Assembly (NCBI GenBank): GCA_016302005.1 | Contig: JAEDOK010000049.1 | Location: 1-11,417, forward strand | DNA: 11,417 bases | Direction of reading: 5' to 3' | Source of the DNA: Oscillospiraceae bacterium | GTDB taxonomy: Bacteria > Bacillota_A > Clostridia > Oscillospirales > Oscillospiraceae | Part shown: piece after piece, positions 1 to 7,041 of the stretch | Layout of the letters: the number at the start of each line of letters is the position of its first letter | Numbering within the stretch: position 1 is the first letter of the stretch | Program-made: the position numbers and the translations under genes | Notes under the pieces: generated by a model | Told to the model about the DNA's origin: nothing | The model's input: the letters and a program-made list of their open reading frames with translations, nothing else | The model's database searches: none

Positions 1-604
1 TCCAGTTGGCCTCATAGCGATCCATCGTGATCTGCATTCTGCCGCCGCCGGAGGCGATGCGGTAGTCACAGCCGTCCGTGCGCAGCTCCGCGAGGACAGC
101 TTCCAGCTGCGCGACATATTCCAGAGCGCTTGTCGCGGGCACATCACGGCCGTCAAGCAGGATGTGGCAGTAGACCTTCTTCACGCCCTCCTCGTGCGCA
201 TGGCGCAGCAGGGCGATCAGGTGGCTGATATTGGAGTGGACATTGCCGTCGGACAGCAGTCCGAGGAAGTGGAACGCCTTGCCGTTTTCTACGCAGTTGG
301 CGACCAAGTCCTTCCACGTTGCCGAGGCAAAGAGCGTGCCGTTTTCGATGGATTCGCCGACGAGCTTCGCGCCCTGCGAATAGACCTGACCGCAACCGAG
401 GGCGTTGTGACCGACCTCGGAGTTGCCCATGTCGTCATCCGAGGGCAGACCGACCGCTGTGCCGTGGGCCTTCAGCCAAGTGTATGGGCAGGTCGCAAAC
501 AGGCGGTCGAGCGTAGGCGTCTTTGCCACCGCGACCGCGTCTCCGCTGCCGCCGTCACCCTTGCCGACGCCGTCCATAATTACCAAAACAATCGGTTTTT
601 TCAT
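1..604 (-). CDS. gpmI: 2,3-bisphosphoglycerate-independent phosphoglycerate mutase, N-terminal part (cut by window edge)
   Basis: This enzyme interconverts 3- and 2-phosphoglycerate in glycolysis and gluconeogenesis, in the cytoplasm, using two divalent metal ions and a phosphoserine intermediate. The first 201 codons are present; the C-terminal part lies beyond position 1. Near the N-terminus IMDGVG supplies the first metal-binding Asp (residue 11). GNSEVGH (residues 60-66) carries the nucleophilic Ser at residue 62, as in the Bacillus enzyme. His123 in SDGNVHS and the DGRD motif (151-154) are also in place. The stretch SGGGRMQITMDRYEANW replaces the GRYYAMDRDNRW seen in the classical enzymes, a variant I associate with some clostridial and other anaerobe homologues. 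The start at 604 is supported by GGAGG at 615-619, ten bases upstream. It has its own promoter and no co-transcribed neighbour is visible. Identity is secure; the full length cannot be judged. Confidence 0.96.
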   Translation of the reverse strand, partial: MKKPIVLVIMDGVGKGDGGSGDAVAVAKTPTLDRLFATCPYTWLKAHGTAVGLPSDDDMGNSEVGHNALGCGQVYSQGAKLVGESIENGTLFASATWKDLVANCVENGKAFHFLGLLSDGNVHSNISHLIALLRHAHEEGVKKVYCHILLDGRDVPATSALEYVAQLEAVLAELRTDGCDYRIASGGGRMQITMDRYEANW

Positions 605-614
605 ATCCGATATG
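602..614. repeat. Perfect inverted repeat overlapping the gpmI start codon
   Basis: CATATC-C-GATATG is a perfect 6-bp inverted repeat with a one-base centre. It fills the gap between the gpmI ribosome site (615-619) and includes the ATG itself. In mRNA it could form a 5-bp stem with a 3-base loop that hides the start codon; as DNA it could be a small operator. A chance palindrome in AT-rich DNA is also possible. Confidence 0.4.
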
Positions 615-797
615 CCTCCATTATTTTTTTATATCTAATCTATTTTACTATAGTTTTGCCGAATATACAATCATATTTTTTGATATTTTGAGTTCCGAAT
701 AAAAATTGCCTCTGAAAAACCGCCGTTTCTGTGCAAAATGCGGCAAATATTCAGCAATTTTTTGACGCGGTGGGGCAAAACAGCGGCGTGCAGACTG
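605..797. other. Intergenic region between amidohydrolase and gpmI
   Basis: This gap separates two minus-strand genes. Its left two thirds are AT-rich and hold the gpmI promoter and ribosome site. The right third, after the amidohydrolase stop, has only weak secondary structure. A possible 4-bp GCCG/CGGC stem followed by five U on the minus strand lies near 716-740. No open reading frame in it looks like a real gene. Confidence 0.5.
642..670 (-). promoter_or_regulatory. Predicted sigma-A promoter of gpmI
   Basis: On the minus strand TTGTAT (665-670) and TAAAAT (642-647) are separated by exactly 17 bases inside an AT-rich stretch upstream of gpmI. The start of transcription would fall near 635, giving a leader of about 30 bases with the GGAGG site. 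Confidence 0.65.
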
Positions 798-1658
798 CTA
801 TCTGCGGAAACGGGCGCGGGCATAGTCCTCTGCCTCCGAAAGGATGGCATCCGCTGCCGCGCCGAGCGCCTGCTTCAGATAGGCAAGCTCATCCGGCACC
901 GCCTGCCCGTGCAGGACGCGAAACGCGCCCGCGTCGCTGCCTAAGCCGATCCTGCCGCCGCGCGCTGCGACAAAGGCAACCTTTTCCTGCTGCTCGGCAA
1001 GCAGCGGGCGAAGCACCGCGTCGGGATAGCGCCCGCAGCCGATCAGATTGCCGATGGTTGAAAGCGTCGGCACCCAAAGGGTTTTCGTTTCCGCCAAGCG
1101 CGCAAGCGTCTCCTCGCGTAAAAACGCCCCATGCTCGACGGAGTCCACGCCTGCGTCCACGGCGGCGTTTACCGCCTTATCGCCGTTGGCGTGCACCATG
1201 ACCGCAAAGCCGCGCTCGTGCGCAAGAGAGATTGCCGTGCGGATCAGCTCCGAGGGCATTCCCTCCTCCGTCAGCGTGTGCGGATGGGAGAAGTCGATCA
1301 GTCCCGAGATCATCAGCTTGACAAAATCGCCCCCGTCGGCGCTCATCTCGTCGAGCAGGGCACGATACTCCGCAAGGTCGGAAAAGCCGCGCCCGATAAA
1401 CGCGCCGTAATGCCCGCGCAGATGGATTGGGAAGGCGGGGCTTCGGTAGTCAATGCCGTATTCTCCCGCAAGCGCCTTTGCGCGCAGGGAGACACCCCAT
1501 GCGTCGCCGCCGTCGCGCAGAAAGGCGATCCCGCGTGCCCGGTAGTTCGCCAAACGGGAGCGGATCAGGGAATCACAGGGGGTCTCCCGCTGCGCGTCGA
1601 TTGCAGCGCGGTAGTATACGCCGTCCAATATCATATGAATGTGCAAGTCTCCGAGCAT
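798..1658 (-). CDS. Compact metal-dependent amidohydrolase, imidazolonepropionase-like
   Basis: This is a TIM-barrel hydrolase of the amidohydrolase superfamily and probably cleaves a C-N (or C-O) bond in an unknown substrate. With the start at 1658 it has 286 residues and all expected metal ligands: HIH at 6 and 8, Lys114 (DFVKLM), His156 (VMVHANG), His176 (VEHGAF) and Asp242 (GLGSDAG). Most relatives are about 380-420 residues and carry an N-terminal beta-sandwich segment before HxH; this one begins almost directly at the first barrel strand. I do not think it is broken, since I recall similarly short clostridial members. The start at 1658 is preferred because GGTGATC, complementary to the 16S 3' end, lies three bases upstream of the ATG. 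The ATG at 1670 is the alternative and adds four residues. It is transcribed divergently from the pyridoxamine kinase. The substrate cannot be told from the sequence. Confidence 0.88.
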   Translation of the reverse strand: MLGDLHIHMILDGVYYRAAIDAQRETPCDSLIRSRLANYRARGIAFLRDGGDAWGVSLRAKALAGEYGIDYRSPAFPIHLRGHYGAFIGRGFSDLAEYRALLDEMSADGGDFVKLMISGLIDFSHPHTLTEEGMPSELIRTAISLAHERGFAVMVHANGDKAVNAAVDAGVDSVEHGAFLREETLARLAETKTLWVPTLSTIGNLIGCGRYPDAVLRPLLAEQQEKVAFVAARGGRIGLGSDAGAFRVLHGQAVPDELAYLKQALGAAADAILSEAEDYARARFRR

Positions 1659-1674
1659 GTTGATCACCATGCCT

Positions 1675-1704
1675 ATTATAGTCCCTCAGACAGACAAAAT
1701 GCAA
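1675..1704 (-). promoter_or_regulatory. Predicted promoter of the amidohydrolase, very close to its start codon
   Basis: On the minus strand TTGCAT (1699-1704) and a perfect TATAAT (1675-1680) are 18 bases apart. Transcription would begin at about 1668-1670, on top of the upstream ATG at 1670. This favours translation from the ATG at 1658 with a leader of about 10 bases, or a leaderless message from 1670. Confidence 0.6.
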
Positions 1705-1750
1705 CCGATTTTTCGCATATCGGCGGTGGTATGTTTTTTTCGATCAAGGC

Positions 1751-1779
1751 TTTCTTTTTGGAAAACAATGAGATATAAT
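1751..1779 (+). promoter_or_regulatory. Predicted promoter of the pyridoxamine kinase-yfhO operon
   Basis: A perfect -10 TATAAT lies at 1774-1779 in an AT-rich stretch. The only -35 at correct spacing is TTTCTT (1751-1756), a poor match, so the promoter may be weak or need an activator. Transcription from about 1786 would give a leader of some 27 bases ending in GAGGAA and the ATG at 1813. Confidence 0.5.
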
Positions 1780-1812
1780 AAAATATACTTCGCAATTTCG
1801 AGGAACAAAAGT

Positions 1813-2667
1813 ATGAAGCGAATCGTCTCAATACAAGATATTTCCTGCGTCGGCAAATGCTCCCAAACCATTGCCCTTCCTGTGCTCTCCGCCATGGGGA
1901 TCGAATGTGCCGCGCTGCCGACCGCTCTGCTTTCCGCCCACACTGCCTTTGCGGATTTTGTCAGTTATGATCTGAACGAGATATTTCGCCCGCTGGCGGC
2001 GCATTGGAAAGCGCTTGGCCTGCGCTTTGACACCATCTATACCGGCTATCTCGGTTCGGAAGTGCAGGTCGGGCTTGTGACGGAATTTCTGCAGGAATTC
2101 GGTACGCCGGACACCCTCGTCTTTATCGACCCCGCCATGGCAGATCACGGCAGGCTTTACGCAGGGCTTTCCTCAACGCTGCCCGCTGCGATGCAGGAGC
2201 TTTGCAGCCGTGCGGAGATCATCACGCCGAATGTCACGGAAGCGTGCCTTCTGACCGGTTTGCCCTACCGCGAGCAGCATGATGCTGCCTATGTACGGGA
2301 GCTTTTGACGGCGCTTCTCTCCCTCGGCGCGAGGACTGCCATCATCACGGGGATCCGTCCCGATGCGGCGCATATGGGTGTTGCGGCGATGGAGGCAGAC
2401 GGTGAGGTGCGGCTGCATTGCACGGAATACCTTCCTGCGGTGTATCACGGCACGGGAGACCTCTTTGCCGCGACCTGTGCCGGCGCGCTGACGCTCGGTA
2501 TGCCTGCGGCGGAGGCGATCTCTTTGGCGGCGGACTATGTGGTTACGACGCTCCGTGCAACGGCTGCCGATCCCAACGCCCGGTGGTACGGTGTTAATTT
2601 TGAAGATACGCTTTCTGAGTTGATCACGCGGCTGCGCCGTCAGCCGCAAGAGGAGGAATTCCTATGA
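1813..2667 (+). CDS. pdxY: Pyridoxamine/pyridoxal kinase, ribokinase superfamily
   Basis: This cytoplasmic kinase phosphorylates pyridoxal, pyridoxamine or pyridoxine with ATP in the vitamin B6 salvage route to pyridoxal 5'-phosphate. The protein has 284 residues, the usual size. It opens with ISCVGKCSQTIALPVLSAMG (residues 10-29), typical of the pyridoxamine kinase branch. DPAMAD (106-111) corresponds to the DPVMGD region, TPNVTEA is at 138-144, and the anion-hole motif GTGD (213-216) supplies catalytic Asp216. The reading frame stays open upstream, but ATG 1813 is chosen because GAGGAA (1800-1805) sits seven bases before it and the family motifs begin right after it. The stop TGA (2665-2667) overlaps the yfhO ATG (2664-2666) as ATGA, so the two are probably coupled. 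Which B6 vitamer it prefers, and whether pdxK or pdxY is the better symbol, is uncertain. Confidence 0.92.
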   Translation: MKRIVSIQDISCVGKCSQTIALPVLSAMGIECAALPTALLSAHTAFADFVSYDLNEIFRPLAAHWKALGLRFDTIYTGYLGSEVQVGLVTEFLQEFGTPDTLVFIDPAMADHGRLYAGLSSTLPAAMQELCSRAEIITPNVTEACLLTGLPYREQHDAAYVRELLTALLSLGARTAIITGIRPDAAHMGVAAMEADGEVRLHCTEYLPAVYHGTGDLFAATCAGALTLGMPAAEAISLAADYVVTTLRATAADPNARWYGVNFEDTLSELITRLRRQPQEEEFL

Positions 2668-5600
2668 CCGATGAATCTACGCCGCTGCGCCGCGCTCCAA
2701 GAGAGAGACTGCCGCTGCTTCTGTCCTTCTGCCTGCCCTGCCTGATCGCCTGTATCGCGTTGGCAATTGCTGGGCTGTACCCGTTCGGAAACGGGCAGGT
2801 TATGGCGCATGACGGCTGGCATCAGTATTATCCGTTTTTCCGCGCTTTCCGCGAAAAACTGCTCTCAGGCGGCTCCCTGCAATATACATGGGATGTGGGT
2901 GCGGGCACGGGCTACCTTTCCCTGTTCGCCTATTATCTTGCAAGCCCGCTGAATCTGCTGGCTGTTTTGGTGCCTGCCTCTCTGCTGCGCGAGCTGTTTG
3001 CCTTTTTGACGGTTTTGAAGCTTGGACTCGCGGGACTGTTCTTCGGTTTCTATCTGAAGATCGTCTACCGCAAGAATGACTATGCGATCCCCTGCTTTGC
3101 CACGCTGTACGCGTTCTGCGCATGGGCGTGCGGCTACTATTGGAATTTAATGTGGCTGGATGTCTTCGCGCTGCTGCCGCTGCTGGCGGCGGGAACGGTG
3201 AGCCTTCTGCGGGAGGGAAAGTTCCGCCTGTATGTATGCGCGCTTGCGCTGAGCCTGTGGTGCAACTATTACCTCGCCTATTTCTCCTGTATCTTTGTGC
3301 TGCTGTTCTTTATCGGCTTTTGTATTTGCTGCCCGAACGGCTTTAAGGGCTTTTGCCGCCGCTTACTGCGCATCGGGCTATGCACTGTGCTTGCCTTTGG
3401 CATTGCCGCAGTACTCCTGATCCCGACGATGATGGCAATGCAGACGACCTATTCCGCCACGGCAAAGGAGGTTCGCTGGCTCTCTTTGAACATGGTCACC
3501 GGTGCCTCCGGCGTGATCTCGGAGTCCCGCGGGCTGTGGGAGACATTGAAAACCGAGACGTTCCCCGGGGTCTTGAGCGCACTGCGCATGACGCTCGTTC
3601 AGCTCCTGCCGCCGCCCAATATCACGAAAATGAGCGGACAGCCGAATCTATACTGCGGCTTCTCCGTGCTGATCCTCGGGATCTATTACTTCTGCTGCCG
3701 CAAGATCAAGCTGCGCGAAAAGCTTTATAATCTGTTTTTGCTCGTATTTTTCCTGCTCAGCTTTATCTTCCGCATTTTGGATTACGCATGGCACGGGTTC
3801 CATTTTCCCAATATGCTGCCTTACCGCTTCAGCTTCCTCTTCAGCTTTGTCCTGCTCGGCATGGCCTACCGTGCATATCAGCAAATGCGCAGCTTCAAAA
3901 AATGGTATCTCTGCCTGATTGTACCGATTGCAGTGCTGTTTGCTGTGAATCTGATTGGCATGGAGGGCGTAGGAAAACTCAAATGGCTCCTGACCGCCAT
4001 GGTTCTTGCCGGTATGCTCCTTTATTTCCTCCTCTATTCCCGCAAGGGAAAACGGCGCACCCTCGCAACGCTCCTTTTACTGACAATCTTTGTCTGTGAG
4101 GCGGTACTCTCCTTTGCCTGCGGTGTGAATAAGGTCGGCGTGACGACCCGCACATCTTACCCCAAGGAGGCGGCGAATGTGCAGGCGTTGCTGGAATATG
4201 CCGAGGAGCGGGATCAACAGAGCGGCACGCTGTTTTCACGCACCGAGGTTACAAATACGCAGTCGCTCAATGACGGCGCGCTCAACGGATACCACGGCGT
4301 GAGCATTTTTACCTCCTCTGCGAACGTCAACTTCAATCGTTTCTCCCGCGCCCTCGGACTTTCCTCGTGGCCGGGCAGCAACCGCTACGCCTACTATGAG
4401 GGCACGCCATTTGCGAATATGATGCTCGGCATTAAATATCTGATCGACCGCGACGGGCAGCACCGCAACCGTTCCTATAACACCCTCCTTGCCTCGGCGG
4501 GAGAGGTCAAGCTGCTCGAAAACAACGCTTATATCGGGCTTGGCTTTATGACAAATGAGGCGCTTGCCGAATTTGCGCGCAAGGGAAATGTGACGGATCC
4601 GATCGGGGAGCAGTCAGAGCTGTTCCGCCTTGCGACGGGCTTGGAGGGCGAGCTGTATACGGAAATTGACTATGACTCGCTCATCGAATCGGAGCACTGC
4701 ACGCTCAATGTAAGAGATGCGCAGAGCAAGCAATTCGCCTTCAACGCAAAGAAGGCGGAACAGGATGAACAGATCAGCATTGTCTACACCATCGCGCAGG
4801 ACGGACTTTACTGCGCCACAACGACGAGCAGCAAGACCGAGAGCGTGTCCGTCTACCTCAACGGCACCTTCCTTTTCTCGCGGAATATTAAGGCGCGCTC
4901 CCTTTTCAGCATCGGCGACTTGCAGGCGGGCGACGAACTGAAATTTACCTATACTGCCAAAGCGGGAGCGGAAGGGACGATCCGCCTGAATGCTGCGCGG
5001 ATGGACAACGACCTGTTTGATGCGGGCTTTGCCAAGCTTGCGGACGAGCCGTGGGTGCTGACGGAATTCTCCGACACCTACCTCTGCGGCACGGTGACGG
5101 CAAAGCAGGACGGACTGTTCTATACCTCCGTCCCTTATGAACCGGGCTGGAAAGCCTATGTGGACGGAGAGGAAGTGGCGCTTGCGGAGGGCTATGATCC
5201 TCTCAGTGAAGACGTAAAGCTGACCGACGCGGTAATCTCCTTCCCGCTGACGGCAGGAGAGCATACCATCGAGCTGCGCTATGAAGCGCCCGGTCTGAAG
5301 GTCGGTGCGATGATTTCCACTGTGAGCCTGCTGATCTTCGTGCTGCTGTTGGTTGTCAGACGAAAAAAATACACCCTCCTGCCGCCGCCGGAGAAGGAGC
5401 TTTGCCCTGTTCCCGCGGAGCCGGAGGAGGCTGATGCTGCGGAGGATACGGAGGACACCGAAGAGACGAGCGACCCAGCCGCAGAGCCGGAGGAAGACGA
5501 CCTGATGGAGAACCTGTTCCGCGAGAGCGGGGAGGACGGCGCTGCCGGAGACGACGCCTATGATGCGGATTTCCTTGAGAAGCTGAATCAACTGCCATAT

Positions 5601-5696
5601 TTCCGAAAGTGGGACGAAACACCGGAGGATGCCGAGGAGGAAAAAGCGCCCCTCGCGGAAGAAGCTCCCGAGGCTTCGCTGAAAGAAAACGAATAA
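2664..5696 (+). CDS. yfhO: YfhO-family multi-pass membrane protein, probable GT-C-type glycosyltransferase
   Basis: YfhO proteins are large membrane proteins. In Bacillus subtilis YfhO works with CsbB and GtcA to put GlcNAc on lipoteichoic acid from an undecaprenyl-phosphate donor. Here there are 1010 residues. A basic N-terminus (RRAPRER) precedes about 13 membrane segments (roughly 17-40, 83-106, 108-133, 141-157, 160-182, 188-222, 233-258, 330-346, 354-375, 386-404, 413-433, 438-458, 465-487). An outer domain follows (about 488-877), then a last helix (878-898). MAHDGWHQYYPFF (47-59) resembles the loop after helix 1 that carries the catalytic Asp in GT-C enzymes. FPNMLPYRFSF (381-391) and the VPYEPGWKAYVDGEE stretch (823-837) are family hallmarks. 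The last 103 residues are a charged tail with about 39 Asp/Glu. AGGAGG (2651-2656) sits seven bases before the ATG. No csbB or gtcA is beside it, so donor and acceptor are unknown. Confidence 0.9.
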   Translation: MTDESTPLRRAPRERLPLLLSFCLPCLIACIALAIAGLYPFGNGQVMAHDGWHQYYPFFRAFREKLLSGGSLQYTWDVGAGTGYLSLFAYYLASPLNLLAVLVPASLLRELFAFLTVLKLGLAGLFFGFYLKIVYRKNDYAIPCFATLYAFCAWACGYYWNLMWLDVFALLPLLAAGTVSLLREGKFRLYVCALALSLWCNYYLAYFSCIFVLLFFIGFCICCPNGFKGFCRRLLRIGLCTVLAFGIAAVLLIPTMMAMQTTYSATAKEVRWLSLNMVTGASGVISESRGLWETLKTETFPGVLSALRMTLVQLLPPPNITKMSGQPNLYCGFSVLILGIYYFCCRKIKLREKLYNLFLLVFFLLSFIFRILDYAWHGFHFPNMLPYRFSFLFSFVLLGMAYRAYQQMRSFKKWYLCLIVPIAVLFAVNLIGMEGVGKLKWLLTAMVLAGMLLYFLLYSRKGKRRTLATLLLLTIFVCEAVLSFACGVNKVGVTTRTSYPKEAANVQALLEYAEERDQQSGTLFSRTEVTNTQSLNDGALNGYHGVSIFTSSANVNFNRFSRALGLSSWPGSNRYAYYEGTPFANMMLGIKYLIDRDGQHRNRSYNTLLASAGEVKLLENNAYIGLGFMTNEALAEFARKGNVTDPIGEQSELFRLATGLEGELYTEIDYDSLIESEHCTLNVRDAQSKQFAFNAKKAEQDEQISIVYTIAQDGLYCATTTSSKTESVSVYLNGTFLFSRNIKARSLFSIGDLQAGDELKFTYTAKAGAEGTIRLNAARMDNDLFDAGFAKLADEPWVLTEFSDTYLCGTVTAKQDGLFYTSVPYEPGWKAYVDGEEVALAEGYDPLSEDVKLTDAVISFPLTAGEHTIELRYEAPGLKVGAMISTVSLLIFVLLLVVRRKKYTLLPPPEKELCPVPAEPEEADAAEDTEDTEETSDPAAEPEEDDLMENLFRESGEDGAAGDDAYDADFLEKLNQLPYFRKWDETPEDAEEEKAPLAEEAPEASLKENE

Positions 5697-5734
5697 CATC
5701 CGATACCCCGGAAGTTTCCGACCCAATCATAACA

Positions 5735-5778
5735 AAACTCGCCGCAGACAGTTGCCTGCGGCGAGTTTATTTTATTTT
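5735..5778. terminator. Bidirectional intrinsic terminator between yfhO and uppP
   Basis: AAACTCGCCGCAG (5735-5747) and its exact complement (5756-5768) form a 13-bp stem with an 8-base loop. On the plus strand it is followed by ATTTTATTTT; on the minus strand by the end of a GAGTTTTGTT run. It lies 38 bases past the yfhO stop and directly beyond the uppP stop codon (5772-5774, within the plus-strand T-tract), so it can end both convergent transcripts. Confidence 0.9.
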
Positions 5779-6680
5779 GAAAGGAATGCGTAGAGCAAAA
5801 CAATTGCGCCGAGGGCGATACGGTACCAGCCGAACAAGGTAAAATCGTGCTTTTTGATGTAACCGACAAGGAATTTGATGGCAAGCACCGAGACAGCGAA
5901 CGCAACTGCCATGCCCAGCAGGAGAACGGCGAGCTGCGTCCCCGTAAAGGCGAAGCCGAATTTGACGATCTTCAACAGTGACGCGCCGAACATCACGGGG
6001 ATGGCGAGGAAGAAGGTGTATTCCGCCGCCAAGCCGCGCGAGGCACCGAGCAGAATGCCGCCGAGGATGGTCGCGCCGGAACGGGAGGTGCCGGGGACAA
6101 GGGCGAGCACCTGAAAGATACCGATGAGCGCGGCGTCCTTCCATGTCAGCTCAGAGAGCTTATTGATGCGCGGCGTGCGGCGTTTGTTGTATTGCTCAAC
6201 GAGAATAAAGCCGACGCCGTAGAGAATCAGCATCAGCGCCACGACAACGGGCGTGTAGAGATGTGCGTCCATCCAGTCATCCAGCGGCAGACCGACGATG
6301 ATTGCAGGTAGGCAGGAGACGGCGATCTTGAGCCAAAGGATGATCTTATCCATGTAGCAATGGTTATCGCAAAAACGCTGAATGCCGCAGATCATGCGGT
6401 TGGAGCTTGCCTCGGCAAAGTAGGAGCGGCGGCGCCGATTTGCTTTGGTGTGGAAGGGCCAGAGCTTCTTAAAGTAGAGCACAATGACCGCGAGAATTGC
6501 GCCGAATTGGATCACGACGGTGAACATCGTCATGAACTCTTCCGTTAGAACGGGATGGTTCGCCGTCTTCCAAAGCGCATCGACTAAGATCATATGCCCC
6601 GTGCTGCTGATGGGCAGCCATTCCGTAATGCCCTCGACGATACCGAGAACAATGATTTTGAGCCATTCAAGTAATTGCAT
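5772..6680 (-). CDS. uppP: Undecaprenyl-diphosphatase UppP (BacA family)
   Basis: This integral membrane phosphatase converts undecaprenyl diphosphate to undecaprenyl phosphate, the lipid carrier for peptidoglycan and other surface polymers, and its family gives bacitracin resistance when raised. Both signature motifs are intact: EGITEWLPISSTGH (residues 16-29) with catalytic Glu/Ser, and PGTSRSG (196-202) with the essential Arg. Hydrophobic segments span the rest. At 302 residues it is longer than usual (about 265-285). The extra length lies at about 75-112, between the second hydrophobic segment and the next helix, and contains RRRR and a C-x5-C-x2-H-C cluster (Cys98, Cys104, His107, Cys108). 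The start at 6680 has AGAGG (6688-6692) seven bases upstream. It is transcribed alone from a strong promoter and ends in a terminator shared with yfhO. YfhO would release undecaprenyl phosphate, not the diphosphate, so the two link only through the common carrier. Confidence 0.96.
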   Translation of the reverse strand: MQLLEWLKIIVLGIVEGITEWLPISSTGHMILVDALWKTANHPVLTEEFMTMFTVVIQFGAILAVIVLYFKKLWPFHTKANRRRRSYFAEASSNRMICGIQRFCDNHCYMDKIILWLKIAVSCLPAIIVGLPLDDWMDAHLYTPVVVALMLILYGVGFILVEQYNKRRTPRINKLSELTWKDAALIGIFQVLALVPGTSRSGATILGGILLGASRGLAAEYTFFLAIPVMFGASLLKIVKFGFAFTGTQLAVLLLGMAVAFAVSVLAIKFLVGYIKKHDFTLFGWYRIALGAIVLLYAFLSK

Positions 6681-6721
6681 CGGTCAACCTCTTTTCATTT
6701 CAATCTATGTTGCCCATTGGC

Positions 6722-6750
6722 AGTATAGCACATCTGTTTCCAAAAGTCAA
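6722..6750 (-). promoter_or_regulatory. Strong sigma-A promoter of uppP
   Basis: On the minus strand TTGACT (6745-6750), a 17-base spacer and TATACT (6722-6727) preceded by TGC (extended -10) form a near-consensus promoter. The predicted start near 6715 gives a leader of about 35 bases that contains the AGAGGT site. Confidence 0.85.
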
Positions 6751-6870
6751 AAGGTAGTCAGCGTTCACGAGGCGCTGAGGCGGTCAAAAACAATCGTTTT
6801 GTCGTTGCAGGGGAGCGTGGCAAACCCACAAACCACACGGGAAACGCACCAGAATCAACGAAACAGCCCC

Positions 6871-6900
6871 TGTAGGGCGGGGACATGTCCCCGCCCTACA
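6871..6900. repeat. Perfect 30-bp palindrome, dispersed intergenic repeat
   Basis: TGTAGGGCGGGGACA (6871-6885) is followed directly by its exact complement (6886-6900). A diverged copy matching 22 of 28 bases is at 11255-11282. There is no T-tract, so it is not a normal terminator. I recall similar GGGGACATGTCCCC elements between genes in clostridia and other bacteria, probably as REP- or MITE-like repeats. Confidence 0.85.
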
Positions 6901-6920
6901 AAGGTTTTCATGACACGGAA

Positions 6921-6951
6921 GTCATTGCGAGGAGCGCAGCGACGCGGCAAT
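6921..6951 (+). repeat. Dispersed GTCATTGCGAGGAGC repeat, complete copy
   Basis: The element begins GTCATTGCGAGGAGC and ends in GGCAAT, so ATTGC (6924-6928) and GCAAT (6947-6951) form terminal inverted arms around a GC-rich core. A second copy at 11365-11391 matches 24 of the first 27 bases. From memory this motif belongs to a widespread short intergenic repeat class of unknown function. Confidence 0.8.
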
Positions 6952-7041
6952 CTATGCAGTTTCAGGCTTGCATGCGGTCGGAAGTACCTGCATCTGCTTA
7001 TGCCTCTCCCAGCCGCGAAGGATTTCATGCAGCAACGCGCC

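Noticed and set aside
716..740. Possible terminator of the amidohydrolase on the minus strand
   Set aside because: Only about four GC pairs around a 15-base loop precede the U run; too weak to call as a terminator.
798..1670. Long plus-strand open frames opposite the amidohydrolase
   Set aside because: They have no ribosome sites and no recognisable protein features, while the minus-strand frame has all catalytic motifs of its family.
1639..1812. N-terminal extension of the pyridoxamine kinase
   Set aside because: It runs through the divergent promoter region; family motifs begin right after ATG 1813, which has a GAGGAA site.
4614..5726. A 370-residue minus-strand open frame inside yfhO
   Set aside because: It lies opposite the outer domain and tail of YfhO, is rich in Arg and low-complexity sequence as GC-rich antisense frames usually are, and has no family motif.
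5772..6680. Frameshift as the cause of the odd UppP loop
   Set aside because: Both flanks, with their catalytic motifs, are in the same frame and no stop or better-matching alternative frame is visible across the loop.
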